A model generated the notes under the pieces. The model was not told the origin of the DNA and made no database searches. It saw nothing but the letters and a program-made list of their open reading frames with translations. Positions 1 through 10,400 of a stretch of DNA of 64,000 bases are shown here, one piece after another (position 1 is the first letter of the stretch; each line of letters begins with the position of its first letter). The DNA is taken from the NCBI GenBank assembly GCA_034401795.1, contig CM067374.1:96846140-96910139 (forward strand), in the 5' to 3' direction. Origin of the DNA: Chaetoderma sp. LZ-2023a. Its lineage: Eukaryota > Mollusca > Caudofoveata > Chaetodermatida > Chaetodermatidae. A program made the position numbers and the translations under genes.

Positions 1-192
1 CCCCTGTGGTCCCTTGCTTAATTGCGAGATATGTAAGCACTGGGGGGGGCGAGCTAATGTCCGAATTCTTGTGCTTGCAGGCGAAGGACAAGGTGGAGGA
101 GGAGAAGAAGAAGCTGAAAAAAGAGGTCGTAAGTAAGAAGGGTAAGAGGAAGGCCTCGTCCGCGGTGGACATGGGAGGCCTTCCGGACCGAG

Positions 193-1983
193 ATGTTGGG
201 AGAGATGAGGAGGACAATAAAGGATTTGGTTCCAGAGTTGCTTCGTGGCATGCTTCCTGGACCAAATCCTTTATTGGCCTCATCATCTGCTTCGGAGCAG
301 GTAATCCCCACCTCTGAATCAACGTTCATTAGTACGCTTCCGTTGTTTGAAGATTCAGAGGTGGCCCCATTAGAGGGGGTGTTCCACGGCCCTGGCAGCA
401 GGCTTATTGCCGCGCCCAATAGGGACCGTGGACGGTCGTCGCTGGAACCCGCGGGCTGCTCATCAGTCCAGGGGTATCCGCACACCGCGGCTGCCAGTAC
501 CTCGTATGGCACCTTCCCTGGCCAGTCCAGGTTAGCTCTCTTTGCTGACCCGGAGTCTAATCTTTCTGGCCAGGAGGATGAGGATTACCTGTTGGGGTCG
601 CCGTCTGAAGACGTGGCCATGGAATATGACGTTTGTGCGCCCCTCGCGGGGAATACAGGCGCCTTTTTCCACGGTTCTACTCTCCCAGGGGTAGAATCCA
701 CGGTTCAGACTGTGGCCCTGGGCGCTGAAGGCCAGCGGTACCGCATACCTCGGCTTGCCGAGAGTGTAGCTGGTGCTGGCCGGGGCCGTGGTGGGGCGGT
801 ATATGCCCCGCGCTCTACCACGGCGCCTGCTCCTGGTCAAGCCAGTGAGATTAGCATGCCGGTATTATCAGGCCCGCATGCTCTCCCTGGCTTGCCAGGG
901 ATATCAGCGTATCCGCCGTCAAGCTCTGTTGCTTGCGCTCAGGAGGAAGACGAAGGCCCCCGTCGTGTAGAGTGCTCGCAACTAGCCATGGAGGAGGATT
1001 GGTCTGACGCTTGCCAGTGGTTGGTGAGTGTTAGACCAGATCTGCCCGTGGAGCAGTCGGCTAGCCAGCGTGAACACAGGCCGTGGTTAGCTGGTAAGCC
1101 TACTGCTAACGCTATGCCTTCTCTGCCGCTGGCAGAGCATGTCGTTGACATGTTCGAGGCGGCGGAGACGTCCATTAAGTCGAGTGGACGTCTCGCTAAG
1201 GCCCCGCGCGAGGTGGCCAGGCGTTGCCGCATCGTGCCCCTGGACTACCAGCGGTACGGTGTGGTACCAAAGCCGAGCGTGGATGACCGCGCGGCTTTGG
1301 GTGAGGATGCGCGGCCAGGCTCCCGTTCTGACACGGGAGTCTTGTGTTCGAACGCGTTGCGTGAGGCAAATGCCGCGTTGCGTGATGTGGAGGAGAGTGG
1401 GAGGGCTTCGATTGCCGCTCTGTCCCACGTCTCCCAGCTGTTACAAGGGGTAGTAACAGCATCCGCATCGCGCCAGCCAAGTCCGGTCACAGTCCAGCGA
1501 GCCATCCAGGATGGTATCAACCTGGCTCTGGACTGTATGACGCGGGCGGTGACCAGGAGTGTCCGGGCAAGGCGCACTTTTGCCTTGGATAATCTGTGCC
1601 CGTCCCAGGACCTCTACAATAGGCTACTACGTACGCCTATGACAGGTCCTGGTCTCTTTGGAGGTGAGGAATGTAGACACCTCCAGGAGACGGTTACTCT
1701 GGTCAATAACCAGAGGGCGCTGCGCGAACAGTTTGAGGTGCTTCGTCGTGCCAACGTTCGCGCCGCACCCCCTGCGTATCGTCCCCTGCAGGCTCGAGGT
1801 GGTAGTGGCCAGGTCAGAGGCCAACCACCATCGCAGCGCCGGCCTCGGCCGCGTGCGATTCGGCCAGCAGCGAGGGGGGCGCAGGCTCCTCAGGCGCAGT
1901 CAGCCAGGCAGCCGCCCGCGCACCGAGGTGCGCGCGGTGCTGGTCGTGGCGCGCGAGGATCTGGGCGGGGTAATCGTTCCTGA
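193..1983 (+). CDS. DIRS-A gag-like ORF1 (596 codons)
   Basis: This is a 596-residue open frame from the first ATG in an open stretch beginning near 118. The N-terminal half is Pro/Ser/Gly-rich and low in complexity. The middle (about residues 340-500) has a helical region with the motif RYGVVP, and a later LLRTPMTGPGLFGG. Both are matched in the DIRS-B ORF1 (RYGVVP; LLGTPLTGPSIFGG), which supports real coding. The C-terminus is an Arg/Gly-rich tail of RG repeats, as expected for nucleic-acid binding. It probably encodes the structural protein packaging element RNA; this is inferred from position, as the sequence does not resemble retroviral Gag. It overlaps the downstream frame (+1). A Lys-rich frame at 6-317 in another phase could be a displaced N-terminus or spurious. 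Confidence 0.7.
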   Translation: MLGEMRRTIKDLVPELLRGMLPGPNPLLASSSASEQVIPTSESTFISTLPLFEDSEVAPLEGVFHGPGSRLIAAPNRDRGRSSLEPAGCSSVQGYPHTAAASTSYGTFPGQSRLALFADPESNLSGQEDEDYLLGSPSEDVAMEYDVCAPLAGNTGAFFHGSTLPGVESTVQTVALGAEGQRYRIPRLAESVAGAGRGRGGAVYAPRSTTAPAPGQASEISMPVLSGPHALPGLPGISAYPPSSSVACAQEEDEGPRRVECSQLAMEEDWSDACQWLVSVRPDLPVEQSASQREHRPWLAGKPTANAMPSLPLAEHVVDMFEAAETSIKSSGRLAKAPREVARRCRIVPLDYQRYGVVPKPSVDDRAALGEDARPGSRSDTGVLCSNALREANAALRDVEESGRASIAALSHVSQLLQGVVTASASRQPSPVTVQRAIQDGINLALDCMTRAVTRSVRARRTFALDNLCPSQDLYNRLLRTPMTGPGLFGGEECRHLQETVTLVNNQRALREQFEVLRRANVRAAPPAYRPLQARGGSGQVRGQPPSQRRPRPRAIRPAARGAQAPQAQSARQPPAHRGARGAGRGARGSGRGNRS

Positions 1984-2083
1984 TGGGACGGTTACCGCGG
2001 TGAGAACCGCGCCGGTGTTTCTGGCAAAGGAGACAGTGCCGCTCTTGCACTCCTTATGTCCACCTCTATCCCTAGGTGGACCG

Positions 2084-4112
2084 ATGGGAGGCCGACTAGC
2101 CGACCACATGCAAGAGTGGGAACGGTTAACTCAGGACCGTTTAGTCTTGCGATGGCTTTCAGTCGGGTATCATCCCGATTGGATGACAGGCCCGCCATCG
2201 CGACTGTCTCTAGTGCCGATCTGGACTCCAAATCCGAGAGACCCAGATCAAAGGTTGTGTATCGAGGAGGAAATAAATTCCCTCATACAAAAAGGAGCTA
2301 TTCAGCCGGCACAGAGGTGTCCGGGCTTCTATTCAACCCTGTTCTTAGTAACAAAGAACACCGGAGGGTGGAGACCAATTCTCAACCTCAAGCCATTGAA
2401 CAAGTTCATAGAGACGCCCAGTTTCAAGATGGAGACTGTGCGCTCGGTGTTGGCGGGGTTAGAGAGGGGAATGTGGACAGCGTCGATAGATTTGAAGGAC
2501 GCTTATTTCCACATCCCCATACGCAGGAGTTTCCGTCGCTTCCTGAGATTTGCATTCCAGGGCAGACAGTGGGAATTCAGGGTGCTACCCTTCGGAATTT
2601 CCACGGCTCCTCTGGTTTTCACCCGTGTGGTTCTTGCGATCACCGCATACCTCCGCAGGAGAAGCATAGCAGTCCACACGTACATAGACGACTGGCTGTT
2701 GAAAGCGCACACCCGGGAAAGTTTGTCGGCCAGTCTGGAGATTGTTTTGAAAACTCTCACAGACTTAGGCTGGATGATCAATTTCCCAAAATCAGAGCTG
2801 ACTCCATCCCAGAAGTTTGTTTACCTGGGGATGTTCTTCGATCTAGAGACAGGATATGTTTATCCTACTCAGGAGAGAGTTCAGAAACTCATCTCATTAA
2901 TTCAGTCAGTGTGCGACAGTCGTCATGTCCTGGCACGGGTTTACTTGAGAATGCTGGGGTTGATGGTTTCATTGGAACCAGTCATTCCTCAGGCCGCCTT
3001 ACGCAGGCGGCCGATCCAGTTATTTCTCATGACACAATGGACCCAGAGTACAGGTTCGCTGGACTCGAATGTGTCAGTGTTGGCGCCTCTGATTCATCAC
3101 CTGCAATGGTGGTTGGACACAGAGAATCTCTTGGTGGGGGTTATGCTAACCCCTTCCCACCCTCAGGTGACTGTGTATACAGATGCATCGATGTAGGGCT
3201 GGGGAGCTTGCCTGGATGAGTCCACGATATCAGGGCTTTGGAATCTGGAACAGTCAAAGGAACATATAAATCTACTGGAGCTAAGAGCAGTAGTCCTGGG
3301 CCTGGAACATTTCTTACAGAAAGTTCAGGGCAAGATTGTTCTTATTCGTTCAGACAACTCAACAGTTGTGACTTACATAAACCGCCAGGGCGGAACGAAG
3401 TCGCCCAGTCTCTGTATGATGACATGGAGACTGCTTTGTTGGTGTCTGGATCACCAGATTACCTTGAAAGCAGTTCATATTCCGGGAAGGTTAAACCTGC
3501 TAGCAGACTCATTGAGCCGAAGGATGAGTGTTTTACCCACGGAATGGCAACTAAATCTGTGTGGCGGATCGTCTGTTCGACCATTGGGGGAAACCCAACA
3601 TCGATTTGTTCGCAACGAAGAAGAATGCGAAGATGACGACGTACGTCTCTCCGATTCCGGATCCAAGCGCTTTCGCAACAGATGCGTTAGCTATCAGCTG
3701 GGGGAGAATGTATGCATACGCATTCCCTCCAGCAATCCTGATTCCAAAAATTCTTCAGAAAATCAGACAAGAGGAATGCCAAGTGCTTCTGATCGCCCCG
3801 GATTGGCCAAGCCGATCATGGTATACGGATCTGCTGGACCTTCTGGTCTGCAATCCGGTTCCTCTGCCTCTGATGGACGATATTATCTTCCAGGGCAAGT
3901 CCCTTCACAACAATCCGTCAATGTTCAGATTGACTGCGTGGATGTTGTCAAGGAATCTAGAATTAAGGAGGGCTTTTCTGAGCAAGCAGCCATGTTTATG
4001 GCCAAAGCCAGGAGGGGGTCAACCTCCAGAGCATATAATTATAAAATCAACAGATTTGCAGAATGGTGCTCAAAAAGATGTATTGATCCAATGGATGCAT
4101 CTATTCAGGTAG
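2084..4112 (+). pseudogene. DIRS-A reverse transcriptase / RNase H / Dam-like methyltransferase region, broken
   Basis: The frame is open from 1658, overlapping gag; 2084 is the first ATG past the gag stop. Reverse transcriptase blocks follow: GGWRPILNLKPLNKFI, SIDLKDAYFHIPI, VLPFGISTAPLVFTRV, and the catalytic YIDDWLL at 2681-2701. RNase H starts at VYTDAS near 3175. There a TAG stop (3194-3196) stands where DIRS-B encodes Glu, in the context DAS-[L/M]-E-GWG. After it come LIRSDNSTVV and HIPGRLNLLADSLSR in the same frame. Near 3555 the frame shifts, and HWGKPNIDLFAT through WPSRSWYTDLLDLL continues in another phase to 4112. This last part resembles the Dam-like domain of DIRS elements, but the expected NPPY-type motif reads FPPA. 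DIRS-B changes frame at a different place, so the shift is a lesion and not programmed frameshifting. Confidence 0.82.
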
Positions 4113-4951
4113 TAGCTGATTTCCTCTGTCACCTCTATGATGCCTATAGCCTCAAGCCTAACTCTATTGCTGGTTATAAGTCAGCTTTAATGTCTGTTAT
4201 TCCTTGCTTGGCTAAGAGGGGAAGTGATGAAGTGAATACATTAAATGTATTAATTAAAGGCATGGGCAATCTAAGACCAAGGAATCCACCTGTGATTCCG
4301 TCTTGGAGTTTATCGCTAGTGCTTCAAGTACTAGGTGATAAGCCGTTTGAACCACTTAGTTCCATTTCTATGAAACTATTAACACTGAAGACTGTGTTTT
4401 TAATTGCTGCGGCCTCGGCTAGGCGTAGGAGTGAGATTCATGCCTTATCAGCCGAGGATGACCGTTTTGTGGTTTCAGGGGAAGGCCTTAAGCTGCTACC
4501 TAGGATTAATTTCTTGGCTAAAAATCAGTCGTTGAAATATCCAGGTCAACCTATTATTTTGCCTGCTTTAACTAGATATGATCCTAATTCTAAAGCATGG
4601 TGTCCTGTCCGGGCGCTTCGCCGGTACAAACAACGTACGGCGGAGTGGCGCACCGACCAGTCAGCGTTATGGTTGTCATATATTGAACCCCATGGCAGGG
4701 CTTCTAAGGACACCATTTCCAGGTGGATTGTAGAATGCATTCAGTTTTGCCATAAATCCGCCACCGGGAAGCAGGTTGACGTGGCCAAGGCTCACAGTGT
4801 CCGCGGCGTAGTGACATCCACTGCCCTATTTAATGGGGTCCCTGTGGATGATATTATGTCGGTGGCTCAGTGGCACTGTGAGTCAAGTTTTACAGACCAT
4901 TATCTCCGTGACACCTCTAATCCTCTCGCCTTGTCGATTTTGAAAAAATAA
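3992..4951 (+). CDS. DIRS-A tyrosine recombinase
   Basis: About 319 residues from the ATG at 3992 to a stop at 4949-4951; the frame is open back to 3197, so the true start is uncertain. An N-terminal SAM-like core-binding domain (STSRAYNYKINRFAEWC, then VADFLCHLYD and SIAGYKSAL) precedes the catalytic domain. Catalytic candidates are Arg I in ASARRRSEI (AGG CGT AGG at 4421-4429), the H-x-x-R box AHSVRG (His at 4793, Arg at 4802), and the nucleophile Tyr in DHYLRD (TAT at 4901-4903). The family recombines circular cDNA into the genome. It overlaps the methyltransferase-like frame by about 120 bp in another phase. All catalytic boxes are present, unlike the DIRS-B copies, so this frame could still encode an active enzyme. 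Confidence 0.85.
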   Translation: MFMAKARRGSTSRAYNYKINRFAEWCSKRCIDPMDASIQVVADFLCHLYDAYSLKPNSIAGYKSALMSVIPCLAKRGSDEVNTLNVLIKGMGNLRPRNPPVIPSWSLSLVLQVLGDKPFEPLSSISMKLLTLKTVFLIAAASARRRSEIHALSAEDDRFVVSGEGLKLLPRINFLAKNQSLKYPGQPIILPALTRYDPNSKAWCPVRALRRYKQRTAEWRTDQSALWLSYIEPHGRASKDTISRWIVECIQFCHKSATGKQVDVAKAHSVRGVVTSTALFNGVPVDDIMSVAQWHCESSFTDHYLRDTSNPLALSILKK

Positions 4952-5483
4952 CTAGGCATATATATTTTTGATGGGGTTTCCTCATTGCTTATATATTTCA
5001 CAATTAATTTATGGAAACAACCACTAATTTGGGACTGCATCGATCTTCACCAATGGGAAGAGGATGTCAGCAGCCATTTCAACAAGGTCAGTCTTGTGTA
5101 TGTGTTGTCCATTGTTGATTGTCTTGTCACGTTACCCGTTATTTATATGATGATGGTTTTGTGTATTTATGTGGTTCATTGTTGAGAGTATACGAAAGTG
5201 GAGTTTTTTCGTCTCTGTCCTGTAGTACATGGCACTTGTACGTAGAGAGCGTATAGGACATTGAGGTCATTCGACTCTTCCTCTCAGGAAGGAGGGGGGG
5301 GGGAGCGCATATGACATTCGGTCATCTCTCATACATCGGGGGTGTTATCCGATGGTTAGTCAAATCCTGACTGTTTTTCATACAGTTTCAGAAGTTTAAG
5401 TGCCTTAAACGCAGAAAAGCGTATAGGGATGAGCTGGTCTTTTGACCTCGCCTCCCTCCCGCCGAATTCACTGTCGAATTCTG
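4952..5483. other. DIRS-A 3' untranslated region
   Basis: This is non-coding sequence between the recombinase stop and the terminal repeat block. It contains a G run (5290-5301) and no ORF with a recognisable product. It is assigned to the element by position only. Confidence 0.5.
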
Positions 5484-5867
5484 GCAATATCAAAAGTATT
5501 AGGGAGGTAAGTATACTCTTGATGTGAAATAAACGAAATCAAGGATTTCTTTTTTCACGAGAGAGTTGATACTTACCTCCCTAGATACGGACCCGGCCTC
5601 TCCACCCCACAGAGGCTCGGTCTTCAGGCTCTTTATAGTTGCATGTGTATCAGCCAATAAATTGGTCAGAGGAAGTGCTAGTCTGCGCATGCGCGGTGGT
5701 GGGGCTGGCATCCGCCAGACTACGCTCTGACTCCCTGCCCAGTAGGGGCACCTAACTGTTTTAATCTGAGTGTTTATTGAGTGAAAGCCAATATTTAGCA
5801 ATATCAAAAGTATTAGGGAGGTAAGTATCAACTCTCTCGTGAAAAAAGAAATCCTTGATTTCGTTTA
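5484..5867 (+). repeat. DIRS-A internal complementary region and right inverted terminal repeat
   Basis: A block of about 31 bp at 5484-5514 recurs directly at 5797-5827. Bases 5530-5582 are the reverse complement of 5815-5866, about 52 bp with near-perfect match. In the DIRS-B copy the same layout occurs, mirrored, at 45831-46168, with a similar central segment (CGGACC..GCCTC..CCCCACAGAGGC). By comparison with the DIRS-B ends, which are fixed by a LINE on both sides, the element's right end falls at about 5867. Bases 5484-5550 would be complementary to the joined left and right termini of the circular intermediate. Both direct copies contain AGGTAAGTAT, a good 5' splice-site match. Confidence 0.75.
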
Positions 5868-6410
5868 GATACTTATATAAAAGGGGAGTTCCCATTTAAC
5901 ACGTATAATATCAAAATTATAAAACCAACATTATTAAATTATATCATTCTGAACAAGCTTTAGCAAATTCAAAATTATGATTACAATAGGCAAATCTGAT
6001 GATTCTGATATTAAACATGAATGGGTTTTAAATTCTGTTTATACAGACCGATCCTATCCGTCGCATAAACCACATTATGCAGTTGCCGTATTGAAAATCG
6101 TTATCACAAACTGACGTTATAAATATTGCTTATTAAATGTAAAAATTGAAAAAAACTAAAACGAACACATTTTCATTTTTCAATATCATAATTGTTGAAA
6201 GCGAACTATACTGATTGGCGACTATTATGTAAAGTACAATGAGTAAATAAAGGTTCTTTAATCTTGAATAATGATTGCAAGCATAGGGCAACATGTTTTA
6301 TACAACTTATCCAATCACTGTATGAAGAATAATATTTCTTCCTAAGAATAAACATTGATGACATAATGACGTCGTGGCTGACGTTTTATGATAGTTGATC
6401 TTGACAAATG
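5868..6410. other. AT-rich non-coding stretch
   Basis: No gene, repeat unit or RNA was recognised. No sequence resembling the missing UTP14 N-terminus was found here. Confidence 0.5.
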
Positions 6411-6767
6411 GAGGAATCCAGTTTTAGCTATGACCCGCCCATCTCTAGTTAAGCTCCACCCTTGCTTTGCCCGTGTTGTGATCAATATGATCAGAAAACT
6501 ATTCAGGTGAGCTGTGTAATATTTTGAAACTAATTTTATATGGTGCGGCTGCTGCCTATGGAAGCAAAAGCGCCCAGTCAAATTGGTTTCAAAAGATTCA
6601 GCAGAATGTTTATTAAATAGTAAAGATATAATTCGTGCAACTTGATGGACTATTAAATGTTTATGACAGATTAAATTGTGTCAGTCATGGCATAATTGAT
6701 TATGATGTCAGCTTACATGTGATGTAGTTGATTATGACATCATATGATTGACTGAGAAACTGGATTC
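6411..6767 (+). repeat. MITE-B, full-length copy with internal hairpin
   Basis: About 355 bp with short terminal inverted repeats: GAATCCAGTTTT at 6414 and AAACTGGATTC ending at 6767. The left part carries the shared segment GCCCGCCCATCTCTAG / AAGCTCCACCC. The centre (about 6505-6600) is a palindrome built on GTAATATTTTGAAACTAATTT and its complement. The right part has TGATTATGATGTCA-type short palindromes. At least eight related copies lie in the window in both orientations. No coding capacity, so it is non-autonomous; the superfamily is not determined. Confidence 0.7.
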
Positions 6768-7359
6768 AGCAATTGATTACAGGTTGTGGCCAAATGAGTT
6801 GTTATATTTACATCTATAGAAAATATTTGAGGGAAAAAATCTGCCTTAATAGGAAACATTTATTGCAGAAAAGAAACGTGTTACAAAAATACAATGGTGA
6901 AAAATTTAACACCATTTTGCTAGACTTGAAAGCAAGAATATATTTACCACCACCATTGTGTCTAAAACTTACTCTTTTGACAAGCAAAGTGCGTGTAGCA
7001 GGCTACTAATAGCAACCATGTCACGCGATCGATTTACTTAGAAGAGAATTCTGCTTGAAAGCACTATTCATGTTCTCGCGTGATCTAATACATGTATGCT
7101 AATGGAGTGAGGTGGCTCAAATCCTGACTTCATTGTATGAAGGAATTCTTATCAAAGCTAATTAAGTTCTCAAATTGCTGCTCGTTGTGCAGATCAAGAT
7201 CTAAGTACAGTACGGCATTGCCATCACAATAATAATCAATAGTAATTTCGATCATGGTTTAACGTTTGTACGTTAAGTTTCTTGTTTAAATATCTTTATC
7301 TTGAGTCTTGATGTATCCAATCACTTTTTCTTTCCCTGTATTCTGGTTTTCCCTTTCAG
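6768..7359. other. Intron sequence upstream of the first UTP14 exon in the window
   Basis: No supported coding exon. The last 20 bases form a pyrimidine-rich acceptor (CCCTTTCAG ending at 7359). Confidence 0.5.
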
Positions 7360-7437
7360 ATTCATCGATCTTTGGGCTATCAGAGCACGGTTAACGATGT
7401 GTCAAAATGGGAGTCTGTTGTTCAAGAAAACAGAAGG
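7360..7437 (+). CDS. UTP14: UTP14 exon (first in window)
   Basis: 26 codons, phase 0 at both ends; acceptor CCCTTTCAG, donor GTATGG. It encodes IHRSLGYQSTVNDV followed by SKWESVVQENRR, matching the conserved IHR..SKWDPVV..NR segment of vertebrate UTP14A. Confidence 0.88.
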
Positions 7438-10400
7438 GTATGGAATATTCTAAATCTTATCCATGCCAGCAAAGTATATGGTTAATTATTGTAAAGATTG
7501 TCTGTTTACAAGCAGATATAGTGATCTAGAAAACATGTTCATGATACATAATGTGGTAAGTGATAATCCGTAAGTAAAACAAGTGCGTGGCGCTACATGT
7601 ACGGTACAGTCCAGAAATAATGTAGAACTTACTGTTGAATATTTTGAACATAATTGGATTGGAAGACATTGGTATCTAAGGCAGCAATGTCTTCCAATCC
7701 AATTATGTTCAAATTATTCAACATAATATTTATTACATGAGCTTCCACAATTATGCTAAAGCAACATGTTCCTGTTTTGTCTTTGTAAACATGTTGACTT
7801 ATTTGTGAGCTGTATTGTAGTATTGACTAAGGCATCTTTGTCAGAAATGTCAAACATTTGACAGACTGATTGACAGACAGACTTATATTAGTTGCGACTA
7901 TTCCTCTTTGTCTGTAAATATAATGATGACTGACCAACTTTTAGAGAAACAATTTTACTGCGGGTTAATATAATCATGAATATTCATTAGTGTCAAATAT
8001 ATAACCTAAAGAATGACTGATTAGTGTTATATAATTTCTTATTGAATAACCTTTGAATCATCAAGCCGGTCAGTAGGGCTTCTGCAGTAGTTTTTAAGAA
8101 TTTCCTATTTGGAAGCCAAGAGAAAACTAATTTTGGAAATTTATCACTTGAATGCCAGTCATTCAAGTAATAAATTTAAAAAAAAATAGTTTTCTCGTGA
8201 ACTGCAAATGGACATTCAATAAGCAATTTTGACCATTAACCATTTAACACTCATATCAGCCAAAAAATGGCTTCTGAAGTGTTCTTCAGAAATGTCCATT
8301 TGCAGACCAAGAGAAGACTATTTTTTTTATAAATCTACCACTTGAATGACTGGCTCGATGAGAAAATTAAAAAAAAATTTGGGGTGGTGGGTGTTACTGT
8401 TAAAGGCTTATGATTAGAAGCAATGGCCATATCTACGCTTAATAACTATTCATTTACAGGTATTATTGACCAGGAAACACCAATTCTTGATCATAGGAAA
8501 TAACTATCTACATGTATCAAAAGCAAGGAAAGTGCATTTACAAAACCTCTCCTATCAGTGAAATTTTTTCAAAATTAAATTTTCCATCCAGATTTAATTA
8601 TTGGCTATGCATATATTATGGGACATATCTCTCGTGTACATCACTAGCAGATTGTACGTTTTTCTGTTTTAGAGTGACCAGATTGTGTATCCGTTAGAGC
8701 GACCATCTATCCAAGTGTACAATGTGACATCGGATGAATATGTGAAGCGATTCAAGGTAAAAATGAAACCGGGAACAAAAGCTGAAAATTAAAATATAAA
8801 TCTTTCCACAGAATTTTATTTTGCAAATCAAGAGCAAAATATTTACCTAGAAGATTTACTAAGAGACTCGTCACTCAAATAAACCTGATGAGTCCTCAAA
8901 AGAAGGGCGAAATACCATAAAGTCGGATATCATTCTCGCCAAGGTTAGGATCACACAGAAACCCAACCTATGCCTATTATCTATAACAAGGCCTCCTTCT
9001 CCCTTCCCCCTATCACTAACAAACTAACACTGCCATGCAAACAAGCTAAGCTTAGAAATCTGGGAGCTATCAGAAGGGAGCCGCCACACACTCACCAGTG
9101 TTTACTAACAAAATCTGGAGGATCTCGCCTGGGAGGGCCCACACAACTGCGCATGCGCATGCACATGCTCAACACATGGGATCTGCCACTCTGGAAGCCT
9201 CCACCTGCAAGAACAATCAAGGAGCATGTGTGCGCATGCGCAGAAGGGTGATCCTGTGGGATCCCTGATGCCTATAAATAACAGGCACAAATCAGTGCCA
9301 GGCATCCGACTCGTCAGGTATACATTCAGTGTCGTGGCTTTCACGTTTTACCAAAATTTACTACGTACTGGGACAACTGGTTCGTTCATCCTCCAAGAGA
9401 AATAAAGTAAATCCCCCTCCCACCCCCTCCTTTACACAGCATACAACACCTAACAGCTCATTAGGCAACAACAGGCAACGCATACACCCCTAGCAACATC
9501 TTAAGTTTTGATTATTTCAATTTTTACTTTCATTTTCGCAACCCTTCGGGGAGTTGCGCAACTCTTCGGGGAAGCATCTGAAAGATAGATTCATGGCTCA
9601 AATACATCCAAGTGTAAGCGACCAATAAAACCAAACCAGTAACAAGAACAATTCATTCATCCTAGTAGTAAGATTTGATTTTGATTTCTAGGATACTCTC
9701 CCCCTTGCTGTCAAATGAAATTTTCTCATAATTGCTGTGGCTGATTTTTGCTGACTTGAACTTCACGCTGAATGATCAAGATTTTCAGATCTAGTGATTA
9801 AGGGAGAAATTCAGTTTTAGATATGCCCCGCCCATCTTTAACTAAGCTCCACCCACACTGCTCATGGTGGAATTGATTGATCCCTGAACTATCAATTTCC
9901 AGAAAACTATACAGGTAAGCTTTTGAATATTTTCAAACTAATTTGACTGTGTACTGTTGCTGCCATCACCCAGTCAAATTGGTTTCAAAATATTGAACAG
10001 AATGTTTATTACATAGTAAAGACATGCAATTCGTACAACAACGCTTAGTCCATCATCAATTAACCCTTTCACAGATGAATTCCATGTACCTCAATCTCAG
10101 GGCAAACAAATGGGAAAGTTGTGGAATATTTTGAAATTAATTTGCCTGGAAGTCGTTTACTGCCTTAGGCAGCAATACCTTCCCATCAAATTAATTTCAA
10201 AATTGTCAACATAATCAGTTATATATCATAAAAAATTAACTTTTTCATGGACTTGTCAGTGAAGGTTTTAAGCATTAGTAATGAACTTAGCTACGCCACT
10301 CATGACATAATTGATTATGATGTCATCCTATACATTACATAGTTGATTATGACATCATATGATTGAATGAGGAACTGTAATTCTCCTGTAGTCATCAACC

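Larger units (their letters stand above)
1..5867 (+). mobile_element. DIRS-type retrotransposon, family DIRS-A (5' end outside window)
   Basis: Order on the + strand is gag-like ORF (193-1983), reverse transcriptase / RNase H / methyltransferase-like region (about 2084-4112), tyrosine recombinase (3992-4951) and a terminal repeat block (5484-5867). A tyrosine recombinase in place of a DDE integrase, overlapping frames, and inverted ends with an internal complementary region define the DIRS order of YR retrotransposons. DIRS elements integrate a circular cDNA by site-specific recombination and make no target duplication. The 5' inverted repeat must lie before base 1. Two lesions interrupt the polymerase frame, while gag-like and recombinase frames are open. 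The element is in the same orientation as UTP14 and probably sits in one of its upstream introns (inference). Confidence 0.88.

Noticed and set aside
54..1577. Several long antisense frames opposite the DIRS-A gag-like ORF
   Set aside because: They are shadows of a GC-rich frame with no recognisable domains and no counterpart in DIRS-B.
2056..3219. 387-codon frame overlapping the DIRS-A reverse transcriptase
   Set aside because: It is another phase of the RT region without domain similarity; RT motifs including YIDD are in the 1658-3196 frame.
3540..3570. Programmed frameshifting between RNase H and the methyltransferase-like domain
   Set aside because: DIRS-B changes frame at a different position (near 47890), and no shared slippery sequence is visible; independent lesions explain it better.
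3368..3990. Possibility that RNase H and the recombinase are one natural fusion protein in DIRS-A
   Set aside because: Between 3555 and about 3960 the conserved methyltransferase-like sequence is in another phase, so the joined frame there is a by-product of the frameshift.
7407..7437. ATG in the exon at 7360-7437 giving a MGVCCS start, like an N-myristoylated protein
   Set aside because: It is out of frame with the UTP14 reading, which aligns with the family across this exon and all later ones; the frame continues only a few codons.
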